9,225 nt of DNA from an uncultured Gammaproteobacteria bacterium. Lineage in GTDB: Bacteria; Pseudomonadota; Gammaproteobacteria; Steroidobacterales; Woeseiaceae. Positions 1 through 6,103 of this stretch are shown here, piece by piece. The DNA is taken from NCBI GenBank assembly GCA_938003715.1, contig CALKYK010000457.1, forward strand, positions 1 through 9,225, written 5' to 3'. A model generated the notes under the pieces. It did not search any database, was not told the DNA's origin, and was given only the letters and a program-made list of their open reading frames with translations. The first letter of the stretch is position 1. Each line of letters starts with the position of its first letter. A program made the position numbers and the translations under genes.

Positions 1-361
1 CGCTCTTGTAGCGCCGGTTCCTATGGCGACGATCTCTTTCTCTATCCCAATCGCGATCCCAGTCGCGATGCGGTCTGCCATAGAAGCGGTTGGTGAAGTA
101 GCTGTGCTCCCAGCGATAGATCTCGTAGAGCTGGTCCCAGCTGATACGGCGAAATCGCTTCAACGGCGAATGCCGGTACCAGTGGCGGAAGGAACGGTTC
201 CGCTTCAGCCACCTTGGCATCGACTGTTCGCGACGAAATTCGTGGCGATACCCGTCGTTGTAAACACGCACTTCGTGTGCACCCGGATGTGCTGCGGCGG
301 GTGATATGTCGAGGCCTAACAGGCCGGCCACCAGCAGTGCACTCAGTCCCAGATTTTTCAT
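1..361 (-). CDS. Small exported basic protein, unknown function (partial, C-terminus off the left edge)
   Basis: The frame opens at ATG 361-359 on the minus strand and stays open to the window edge, giving 120 codons with no stop. A near-perfect Shine-Dalgarno (GAGGAGG, complement of 367-373) sits just upstream and fixes the start. Residues 1-24 form a signal peptide: MKN, a Leu/Ala/Gly-rich core, then SPAAA before His. The mature part is rich in Arg, His, Tyr and Trp (for example SFRHWYRHSPLKRFRR), then has the segment ISWDQLYEIYRW. It ends in a low-complexity Asp/Arg tract with DWDRDWDRERDRRHRNRR. I recognise no family. The composition suggests a small periplasmic or envelope-associated polyelectrolyte-like protein, but that is a guess. 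It is divergent from the FG-GAP gene, with a 162-bp spacer between them. The export prediction is firm; the function is open. Confidence 0.75.
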   Translation of the reverse strand, partial: MKNLGLSALLVAGLLGLDISPAAAHPGAHEVRVYNDGYRHEFRREQSMPRWLKRNRSFRHWYRHSPLKRFRRISWDQLYEIYRWEHSYFTNRFYGRPHRDWDRDWDRERDRRHRNRRYKS

Positions 362-422
362 GATGTCCTCCTCAGCCGGTCCATTCCGATGGAGTTTCAG
401 AATAGGGCGGTGCCGATGAACG

Positions 423-436
423 ACAGGTGAACCTGT
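423..436. promoter_or_regulatory. 14-bp palindrome in divergent spacer (possible operator)
   Basis: ACAGGT-GA-ACCTGT is an inverted repeat with 6-bp arms and a 2-bp centre. It lies in the spacer between the leftward small exported protein gene and the rightward FG-GAP gene, a typical place for a dimeric repressor or activator site. No convincing -35/-10 pair could be fixed beside it on either strand. A 14-bp palindrome could be chance, so this is only a candidate. Apart from it and the two ribosome binding sites I see nothing definite in 362-523. Confidence 0.3.
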
Positions 437-523
437 GTGACGCTAGTCTTAACGGAACATGAACGAGGCGAGCTCTCGCAAAAGCCGAAATCTACTGCGC
501 CGCTTTGCGCTAAGGTAGGGACC

Positions 524-2005
524 ATGCCCAGTCGAATTGTCACCGCACCACTCATGTTGCTCGGCACCATTGCCGTCGCCGCCGAACTAGAGTTCGTCCC
601 CGTTCAGCCGGAACTGTTCGCCGATTCAGGCGGGCAGTCGAACGCCTGGGGTGACTACGACAACGACGGCGACGTCGACCTCGTCGTGACCTTCAGCGAC
701 GCGCCGCTCCGCCTGTACCGGAACGGACCTGACGGTTTCGAGAACGTGGCGCCCGGCTCCGGCCTGCCGACGGATGGCGGCAATATGCGATCCGCTGCGT
801 GGGGTGACTACGACCGGGACGGCGACATCGATCTCTACATCGGCTACTCCGGCCACTACGATCATCCGAACCGGCTGTATCGGAACGATTCCCACGATGG
901 CATTGCCGTTTTCACTGAGGTTGGCGAGTCCGCAGGCGTCGCTCTGCGCGGGATAACCCGCCAGGCGTCGTTCATCGACTACGATGCCGACGGCGATCTC
1001 GACCTCTACGTCGCGCAGCGCGCAAGCGTCAATCGCCTGCTGCGAAACGACGACGGGCAGTTCACCGATGTCACGTTCGAGACGGGCATTGCCGAGCCAC
1101 GCCGTACGGTGGGCGCCTGCTGGTTCGATTTCGACTCGGACGGCGATCTCGATGCATTCACGGCCAACCAGAACGGTGATCGCGATGGACTGTTTCGCAA
1201 CGACAACGGCCGCTTTCGCGACGTGGCGACGGAGCTGAACATCGATCAGCCGCGGCGGCCGATCGAGGACGGCGGCGTCGGCTGCGCCGTGACCGACTTC
1301 GACACGGACGGCGACCTCGACCTGTACGTCGCCGAGTACGGCCACGACAGCCTGTTTCGCAACAACGGTGACGGCACGTTCACCGATGTCGCGGCTGATA
1401 TGGGTGTCGATGTTTACGACCACGTCGTCACCGGCGTCTGGGGTGACGTGCAGCACGACGGCCGGCCGGACCTGTACACGGTCGGCTACGTCAGCGGCAG
1501 GCCCGGCATGCCGGATTACCTGTTCATCAATGAAGGCGATCGGTTCGTGAACAGGATGCCGGCCATTATCGCGGCCAACGACAGCGACCATGGCGCGCAA
1601 TGGGCGGACTTCGATCGCGACGGCGATCTCGACCTCGCGCTGGCGGCGAACGACCCGGCGGCATCGCACTACCTGTTTCGCAACGAACTCGATGCGGAGA
1701 TTGCAGCGCGATCGTTACAGGTGCTGGTACTTGACGGGAATGGCCACTACACGCGCGCCGGATCCGAAGTGCGCGTCTATCGCGCCGGAACGGAATTGCT
1801 GCTCGGCCTGCGGATCGTCGACACCGGTGGCGGCTACAACGCACAAAACGCGATGCCGGTGCACATCGGGCTCGCCGAGTCGGTGCCGATCGACGTGCAC
1901 GTCACAGTGATGGGACCGCAGGGAAGGAAAACCGAAATCTTCAGAAACGTCGACTGGCGTGCACTGAACGGCAAACCGTTCGTCGCCCGGGTTTCACTTC
2001 AATAG
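524..2005 (+). CDS. Exported FG-GAP/VCBS-repeat protein with ASPIC/UnbV-like C-terminal domain (CRTAC1-like)
   Basis: This 493-residue protein is best started at ATG 524, after AAGG/AGGG at 512-520. That start gives a signal peptide (MPSRIVTAPLMLLGTIAVAA, cleavage near residue 20). An in-frame GTG at 437 would add 29 residues and bury the signal. The body holds seven calcium-binding-type blades with the D-x-D-x-DGD-x-D pattern, starting near residues 44 (DYDNDGDVDL), 95, 152, 202, 258, 308 and 362. The sixth (DVQHDGRPDL) is degenerate and probably binds no metal. Most blades are followed by an LYRN/LFRN strand, as in integrin-alpha-like beta-propellers. Residues about 397-475 (RAGSEVRVYRAG, then GGGYNAQNAMPVHIGL) match the ASPIC/UnbV domain found at the end of CRTAC1-type proteins. 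These are secreted or surface proteins whose function is mostly unknown; ligand or protein binding is the usual inference. The flavoenzyme gene follows after 39 bp, so co-transcription is likely. Confidence 0.88.
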   Translation: MPSRIVTAPLMLLGTIAVAAELEFVPVQPELFADSGGQSNAWGDYDNDGDVDLVVTFSDAPLRLYRNGPDGFENVAPGSGLPTDGGNMRSAAWGDYDRDGDIDLYIGYSGHYDHPNRLYRNDSHDGIAVFTEVGESAGVALRGITRQASFIDYDADGDLDLYVAQRASVNRLLRNDDGQFTDVTFETGIAEPRRTVGACWFDFDSDGDLDAFTANQNGDRDGLFRNDNGRFRDVATELNIDQPRRPIEDGGVGCAVTDFDTDGDLDLYVAEYGHDSLFRNNGDGTFTDVAADMGVDVYDHVVTGVWGDVQHDGRPDLYTVGYVSGRPGMPDYLFINEGDRFVNRMPAIIAANDSDHGAQWADFDRDGDLDLALAANDPAASHYLFRNELDAEIAARSLQVLVLDGNGHYTRAGSEVRVYRAGTELLLGLRIVDTGGGYNAQNAMPVHIGLAESVPIDVHVTVMGPQGRKTEIFRNVDWRALNGKPFVARVSLQ

Positions 2006-2044
2006 CGCCTGCCGCATTGTTTCGTCTGCTCGAGAGCACCGCTA

Positions 2045-3880
2045 ATGAGTGACATTACCCGGCGCGATTTCATCAACGGCACGCTGATGGCCGCCGGCGG
2101 TTCGATGTTTCCGCTCGCGGCAAGCGGCCAGGCTGCAATGGCAGCTCTGGACCCGTCCTACTATCCACCGGCGCTGACCGGCCTGCGCGGCAGCCACCCC
2201 GGGTCGAACGATCACGCTCATGCCCTGGCCTGGGGCACGCGATCCGACTGGGGATCTGTCAGCAGCTTGTCGGAACACTACGACCTTGTGGTCGTGGGTG
2301 GCGGGATCAGCGGCCTTGCCGCGGCGTACTTCTATCGGGAAAAGCACGGCGCGAGCAGCAGGATCCTTGTCCTGGACAACCACGACGACTTCGGCGGCCA
2401 CGCCAAGCGCAACGAACATACGATCGACGGAATCATGCGCATCGGCTACGGCGGGTCGCAAACGATTGTCGAACCGAAGCTTGCCGACCCGGTCGTCCTC
2501 GACCTCTTCGAGGTCGTCGGCGTCGACCTGCAACGATTCGAAACGGCTTACGATCGCGGCTTTTTCGGGCGCCATGACCTGAGTGCCGTAACGTATTTCA
2601 ACAAGGAAGTATTCGGCGAGGACCGGGTCGTCCGGCACCCGTTCTGTAACTATCCGAATTACGTCGAAGGCATACCGTTGGCACAAATCTCTAACGAAGA
2701 GGCCGTGCAACAGGCGCCGCTGAGCGAGCGCGGCCGTGAGCAGTTGCTGAGGGTGGTAAACGCCGGATTGCATGTATTCGACGTGCCGGAATCGGAACTG
2801 CAGGATTACATCGAGACACATTCCTACTTCGACTACCTGCAGGAGACGCTGGGCGTTGATGACCCGGGCGTATTGCGAATGGCACGTCACTCCGGTCTCG
2901 ACTGGTCCAGTACTGGCACGGAGCTGATCAGCATCGCCGCGGCGAAACGGTGCGGCGCGCTGGGCTTTGCACCGAAGGCCGTCTACGACGAAGAGCATCC
3001 CTACATCTATCACTATCCCGACGGTAACGCCGGCGTGGCCCGGGCCCTGGTGAAGCATCTAGTGCCGAGTGTCGCGGACGGTGACAGCGCCGAGGATCTG
3101 GTCAACGCCCGGTTTGACTACTCGCAGCTGGACCGATCCGGCAACGCGGTGCGAGTACGACTGAACAGCACGGCCGTCAACGTCATCCATGAGGGCGCCC
3201 CGTACGGTGCCGGGGAGGTGTTCGTCGACTACGTCAGGGGCAACCGAACCCACCGCGTACGTGCAGGTGCCGTCGTCATGGCCTGTTACAACAAGATCAT
3301 TCCGCACATTGTTTCCGGGCTGCCGGACGCACAGGCTGCAGCGCTGAGGTTGCAGCAAAAAAGCCCGCTGCAGTACACGACGGTGGGACTGCGGAACTGG
3401 CGGGCGTTGCAGGAGCGCGGTATCGGCGTTGCAATGTGCCCCGGCAACATGCACCAGGTCGTGATGATGGATTTCCCGGTGAGCCTCGGCGGCTACGAGT
3501 TCACAAAGACCCCACACGAGCCGTGCATCATCCAGATGATCAGCTGTCCGTATGGCACCTTTGGCGCGCCGGCCGAGCAGCAGTTTCGCGAGGCGCGGTA
3601 CCGGATGCTGTCACTCGGTTTCGACGATTACGAAGACGAGATCCGTCGGCACCTTAGCGGCATGCTGCCCCGTGAATCGTTCGCGTTCGACCGCGACGTC
3701 GCCAGCATTTCCGTAAACCGCTGGGCGCACGGTTATACCTATGGCGGCCCCGGCGACTCGACGAAAATCGGCCGGCAGCCCTTCGGACGCGTCACGATTG
3801 CCAATGCCGACTCCGCGCCGGGCGCGGATGCGAAAACCGCAATCATGATGGCGCATCGCGCAGTGAACGAGCTGGGATAA
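2045..3880 (+). CDS. Tat-exported FAD-dependent amine oxidoreductase, spermidine dehydrogenase (SpdH)-like
   Basis: The protein has 611 residues. The N-terminus carries a twin-arginine signal (T-R-R-D-F-I at residues 5-10, then a weakly hydrophobic Ala/Gly stretch), so it is probably folded with its cofactor and exported by Tat. A Rossmann FAD-binding motif follows a beta strand: DLVVVGGGISGLAAA (glycines 85, 87 and 90). The second strand ends in ILVLDNHDDFGGHAKRN (106-122), with Asp111 where the ribose-binding acid is expected. The C-terminus (GRQPFGRVTIANADS, then AHRAVNELG) is the typical FAD-closing segment of this family. The PPALTGLRGSH and DDFGGHAKRNE segments are ones I associate from memory with proteins annotated as spermidine dehydrogenase, such as Pseudomonas aeruginosa SpdH. 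Those enzymes oxidise spermidine or spermine and are reported to bind heme as well as flavin. The actual substrate here is not shown by the sequence. The ribosome binding site is weak (GAGAG at 2031-2035). The gene is likely in an operon with the FG-GAP gene. Confidence 0.85.
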   Translation: MSDITRRDFINGTLMAAGGSMFPLAASGQAAMAALDPSYYPPALTGLRGSHPGSNDHAHALAWGTRSDWGSVSSLSEHYDLVVVGGGISGLAAAYFYREKHGASSRILVLDNHDDFGGHAKRNEHTIDGIMRIGYGGSQTIVEPKLADPVVLDLFEVVGVDLQRFETAYDRGFFGRHDLSAVTYFNKEVFGEDRVVRHPFCNYPNYVEGIPLAQISNEEAVQQAPLSERGREQLLRVVNAGLHVFDVPESELQDYIETHSYFDYLQETLGVDDPGVLRMARHSGLDWSSTGTELISIAAAKRCGALGFAPKAVYDEEHPYIYHYPDGNAGVARALVKHLVPSVADGDSAEDLVNARFDYSQLDRSGNAVRVRLNSTAVNVIHEGAPYGAGEVFVDYVRGNRTHRVRAGAVVMACYNKIIPHIVSGLPDAQAAALRLQQKSPLQYTTVGLRNWRALQERGIGVAMCPGNMHQVVMMDFPVSLGGYEFTKTPHEPCIIQMISCPYGTFGAPAEQQFREARYRMLSLGFDDYEDEIRRHLSGMLPRESFAFDRDVASISVNRWAHGYTYGGPGDSTKIGRQPFGRVTIANADSAPGADAKTAIMMAHRAVNELG

Positions 3881-3894
3881 GCAGGACCTCCTGC
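3881..3894. terminator. Short hairpin between convergent genes (weak candidate terminator)
   Basis: GCAGG-ACCT-CCTGC forms a 5-bp stem with a 4-base loop (6-bp arms if the loop closes further). It sits in the 16-bp gap between the stop of the flavoenzyme gene and the stop of the convergent b561 gene. It lacks a T-tract on either strand, so it is a poor intrinsic terminator by itself. The position is the main argument for a role. Confidence 0.3.
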
Positions 3895-3896
3895 CT

Positions 3897-5129
3897 TCAA
3901 TCAGTTGCTGCCTGTCGCGCTGCCTGCATGGAGAGGTACTCGGCAATATCGGCGAACAAGCGGTTTTGCTCGCGGCTGCCGCCAATCAATGCCAGGTGCG
4001 GAAGCACGCTGCCGAGAACGTTCACAGCCTGTTGGTAAGTGCGCCTCGTGTACGCACGTAGCGCCATCGCAACCCGCCGCAACAGGCAGATCCTGACCGG
4101 GTCACCAAGCTCGGGTACCGCATTGAGCCAGCGTTCAATGCTGTCGAGGTCGCCCGCGCCTGCGAGCGCAAGCAAATTGTGCAGCTCGATGAACGTATCT
4201 TCGGTGGTACCGAGATGACGCATCGCCGCCTGACGAAGAACGTCCCAAGGCATTTCGACGGGATCCGGTGCGCTCAATTGCAGCCGCCACAGCAGTGCCG
4301 GAGCGTCGGTAAGCGCTTCCTCCCCACGCTCGGCCGCCGGCAGAATGTGCGCGAGAAAACGTTCGTACGCGTCAGGCCACCTGCCCACCGCGAGTTCGAA
4401 GGTGGCCATGTGAAACTGGATATGCACCCAATCGCAGCCGGAGCCGGCCCTTCCATCGAGCCACTTGCGAAGCCATTGATATCCTTCCACCATGCGACCG
4501 GCATCTGCATAGCGATGCGCTGCTACGTGGGCTGTGCCGATATCCCCGGCGCAGAAAAGCGGGTGGCCGCACGCATCGATTTGCATTTCTGCGTCGAGTT
4601 CGGCGGCCCGGCGCCACAGCATGCGCTGCAGCACCGGCGTTCCACTGACGTGATGAACGACGACGGCGGCAACGTGGCCCAGCACCAGCAGGCCCAGCGC
4701 AATGCTCGATACGCGATGAACCCCGCCAAACAGCTCGTTTAGCGATACATGGTCGAGCGGCTGAGGAATTGTGAACCAGCCGAATACCTGAATGTCGTGC
4801 TTCATTGTCAGGACCCCGGAAGCAAGCACGATCGCGGTCATCACATACAGCGCGGCGTGGCCGATCCGGGCTGAACGCTGAGCGCGCGGCGACAGGTTTG
4901 CCGGCGCTGGCTTCGGGGCGGTAGCCCGGTACCACAACCGAAAGGCAAAGACCGGTACCAGGAGCGTGGTCAGTGAGACGTTCAGTGACGACACCCACGA
5001 GCGAAGCGGCTCGCCTGCAAAATTGCCCGCGACCAGCCCGCTGACCGTGGCCCACACGACGATTGCTGCCGTAAGCCAGTGCAGCAGCTTTGCGGTTTGC
5101 GAGTAGCTTTCTCGCTGCCCGGCACCCAT
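3897..5129 (-). CDS. Cytochrome b561 domain fused to a TTC38-like TPR C-terminal domain
   Basis: The 410-residue start at 5129 is chosen because AGAGGAACAGGAC precedes it and because cytochrome b561 proteins begin this way (YSQTAKLLHWLTAAIVVW). An upstream in-frame ATG at 5240 would add 37 polar residues of no family character. Residues 1-172 form a four-helix bacterial b561/CybB-type domain, with helices near 18-36, 48-66, 91-108 and 140-160. Candidate heme ligands are His17 (KLLHWL), His91 (RIGHAALY), His138 (GVHRV), His152 and His159/160. Helix 2 reads SLNVSLTTLL where many relatives have an H-x-x-x-G pattern, so one usual His appears to be Asn50. The b561 signature ends at LQRMLW (167-172). 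From about 200 the protein becomes soluble and helical (HRYADAGRMVEGYQWLRKWL; QFHMATFELAVGRWPDAYERF; DAPALLWRLQL), resembling the C-terminal half of TTC38-type TPR proteins. It could pass electrons between quinol, superoxide or a periplasmic redox partner. The topology, and so the side on which the TPR part lies, is not proven. Confidence 0.8.
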   Translation of the reverse strand: MGAGQRESYSQTAKLLHWLTAAIVVWATVSGLVAGNFAGEPLRSWVSSLNVSLTTLLVPVFAFRLWYRATAPKPAPANLSPRAQRSARIGHAALYVMTAIVLASGVLTMKHDIQVFGWFTIPQPLDHVSLNELFGGVHRVSSIALGLLVLGHVAAVVVHHVSGTPVLQRMLWRRAAELDAEMQIDACGHPLFCAGDIGTAHVAAHRYADAGRMVEGYQWLRKWLDGRAGSGCDWVHIQFHMATFELAVGRWPDAYERFLAHILPAAERGEEALTDAPALLWRLQLSAPDPVEMPWDVLRQAAMRHLGTTEDTFIELHNLLALAGAGDLDSIERWLNAVPELGDPVRICLLRRVAMALRAYTRRTYQQAVNVLGSVLPHLALIGGSREQNRLFADIAEYLSMQAARQAATD

Positions 5130-5228
5130 GTCCTGTTCCTCTCGTATAGGTGATGACGGCAGCGTCCGTCGCGCCGCCGATTGAGGGTGAGTGTGGCCAG
5201 GCCAGGCTTGGCAAGCATGATCATCCGC

Positions 5229-5273
5229 TGACCTTTTCATGGCATTTCCAGCCGCCGGGTCAGCAAAAGGTCA
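5229..5273. repeat. Interleaved inverted repeats in the b561/peroxidase control region
   Basis: TGACCTTTT (5229-5237) is the exact reverse complement of AAAAGGTCA (5265-5273). The overlapping GCTGACC (5227-5233) is the exact reverse complement of GGTCAGC (5258-5264). The left arm can therefore pair with either of two adjacent right arms, across a 20-27-base centre. This puts a GGTCA half-site in the opposite orientation upstream of the four-unit array. It could be an extra regulator half-site or a cruciform or RNA hairpin for leftward transcription. Just upstream lie the palindromes GCTTG-G-CAAGC (5206-5216) and ATGATCAT (5217-5224). Confidence 0.4.
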
Positions 5274-5300
5274 TGAAAGTGTCACAAGACGGTCAAGCGG
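5257..5300 (+). promoter_or_regulatory. Tandem Pho-box-like array: four GTCA cores at 11-bp period
   Basis: GTCA occurs at 5259, 5270, 5281 and 5292, exactly one per 11 bp. The units read GGTCAGCAAAA, GGTCATGAAAG, TGTCACAAGAC and GGTCAAGCGGC. An 11-bp direct repeat made of a TGTCA-type core plus an A-rich spacer is the layout of PhoB boxes (consensus CTGTCAT, A/T-rich tetramer, CTGTCA). Units 2 and 3 are the closest match. Other OmpR-family regulators also use such repeats, so PhoB itself is not proven. A possible -10 (CACAAT, 5318-5323) lies 17 bp past the last unit, further than in classical Pho promoters. The array is 60 bp upstream of the exported protein/peroxidase operon and about 128 bp upstream of the divergent b561 gene, so it could serve either or both. 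Confidence 0.5.
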
Positions 5301-5306
5301 CGGCAG

Positions 5307-5330
5307 GGGGCGGAAATCACAATCCGCCCC
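5307..5330. promoter_or_regulatory. GC-rich inverted repeat (operator or 5' UTR hairpin)
   Basis: GGGGCGGA (5307-5314) and TCCGCCCC (5323-5330) are perfect 8-bp inverted arms around AATCACAA. The repeat lies between the GTCA array and the start codon at 5361, ending about 19 bp before the GAGAGGAG ribosome binding site. If CACAAT (5318-5323) is the -10 element, the promoter melts inside this repeat and a protein bound here would block it. If transcription starts upstream, the RNA would form a stable leader hairpin. There is no T-tract, so it is not an intrinsic terminator. Confidence 0.4.
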
Positions 5331-5360
5331 GACACTGAAACGGACCGAGAGGAGTTCGAC

Positions 5361-6092
5361 ATGACCACCAAATTCAGTAACGCATTGATTGCAATGCCGT
5401 TGTATGGCCTGTTGCTGGCGGCTTTCGTCGCGGCAAAGACGCCCGACGCCGCACCGGAAGGCCGGTCCTATGCCGTTCACCTGGCATTCAAGACGCATCT
5501 CGACATGGGCCTGCCGGAGCAGGACGTGTACATCGAGCGCGAGCCGGGCAGCGGCCAGGTGTTCCGCGTTACCAACGGTGACAATGACATGGGAGCACCG
5601 CTGTACAGGGCGGCGGAGCCGATACCGCACGATCCGTTCAACAACGACGCGATCGGGCCGGTTCCCAGAGGCGATGCAATCGGCATGACGCTCGGCGAAT
5701 GGCTGCGGCACGCCGGAACCGGCGTATACACCTGTGAGAACGGGCAGGGCAACCTCGACGTGAGCTTTTCGGGCCTGGTACCAAACGGCGTCTATACGAT
5801 GTGGCACGCGTTCATCGCGATACCCCCGCCCGTGCCTTTCACCGGCACGCTGGATCTGCCGCTGGGTGCGCGGGATGGCTCCGAAAGCGTGTTCGTTGCC
5901 GATGCCGATGGCAAGGCAGCGTTCCGTCACTCGTTCACGCCGTGCCTGCAGATGTCAGATGTATGGACGACGTCGATGCTCGCGATCAACTGGCACAGCG
6001 ACGGCAAAACCTACGGCGGGCATCCGGGTGCATTCGGCAGCGTCTCGCACATTCCGCTGTTCGTCATGCTGCCGCCGCGCGCGGGCCTGTAA
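5361..6092 (+). CDS. Exported protein of unknown function, partner gene of the di-heme peroxidase
   Basis: This 243-residue protein starts at ATG 5361 behind a strong GAGAGGAG at 5348-5355. Residues 1-25 are a signal peptide (ALIAMPLYGLLLAAFVAA, cleavage near 24/25). The mature part looks like a beta-rich domain: RSYAVHLAFKTHLDMG, then TGVYTCENGQGNLDVSFSGL followed by VPNGVYTMWHAF. It closes with INWHSDGKTYGGHPGAFGSVSH. Two cysteines (Cys125, Cys195) could form a disulfide. Several Trp/His pairs stand out: W148-H149, W211-H212 and H221. The GLVPNGVYTMWH and HSDGKTYGG-type segments recall uncharacterised secreted proteins in other bacteria, but I cannot name a family. It is not recognisable as MauA/MADH or MbnP. 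The stop overlaps the ribosome binding site of the peroxidase gene, so the two products are made together and probably act together in the periplasm. Confidence 0.8.
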   Translation: MTTKFSNALIAMPLYGLLLAAFVAAKTPDAAPEGRSYAVHLAFKTHLDMGLPEQDVYIEREPGSGQVFRVTNGDNDMGAPLYRAAEPIPHDPFNNDAIGPVPRGDAIGMTLGEWLRHAGTGVYTCENGQGNLDVSFSGLVPNGVYTMWHAFIAIPPPVPFTGTLDLPLGARDGSESVFVADADGKAAFRHSFTPCLQMSDVWTTSMLAINWHSDGKTYGGHPGAFGSVSHIPLFVMLPPRAGL

Positions 6093-6103
6093 GGAGGTAT
6101 GCC

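Noticed and set aside
23..304. Rightward 93-codon frame at the left end
   Set aside because: It is antisense to the small exported protein gene, which has a strong ribosome binding site and a signal peptide. The rightward frame has no clear ribosome binding site.
437..523. GTG at 437 as the start of the FG-GAP protein
   Set aside because: It would add 29 polar residues in front of a clear signal peptide and has no good ribosome binding site, whereas ATG 524 has AAGG/AGGG at proper spacing.
626..1669. Long open frame of 347 codons on the minus strand inside the FG-GAP gene
   Set aside because: Its translation is a monotonous Val/Arg/Ala/Ile pattern mirroring the Asp-rich repeats on the other strand. 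It has no domain signature, as expected for a shadow frame in GC-rich DNA.
2042..3058. Open frame of 338 codons antisense to the flavoenzyme
   Set aside because: The sense strand carries a Tat signal, the FAD motif and a family C-terminus. The antisense product shows no recognisable feature.
5130..5240. Start of the b561 fusion at 5240
   Set aside because: It adds 37 polar residues not found in b561 proteins. The ATG at 5129 has a ribosome binding site and gives the usual N-terminus.
5361..6092. Exported protein as an MbnP-type substrate
   Set aside because: I could not see the MbnP pattern in its sequence. Only the genomic pairing with a di-heme enzyme is similar.
5801..6103. N-terminal extension of the peroxidase frame
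   Set aside because: It overlaps the upstream exported-protein gene in another frame and lacks family character. The start at 6104 has AAGGAGGT and a signal peptide.
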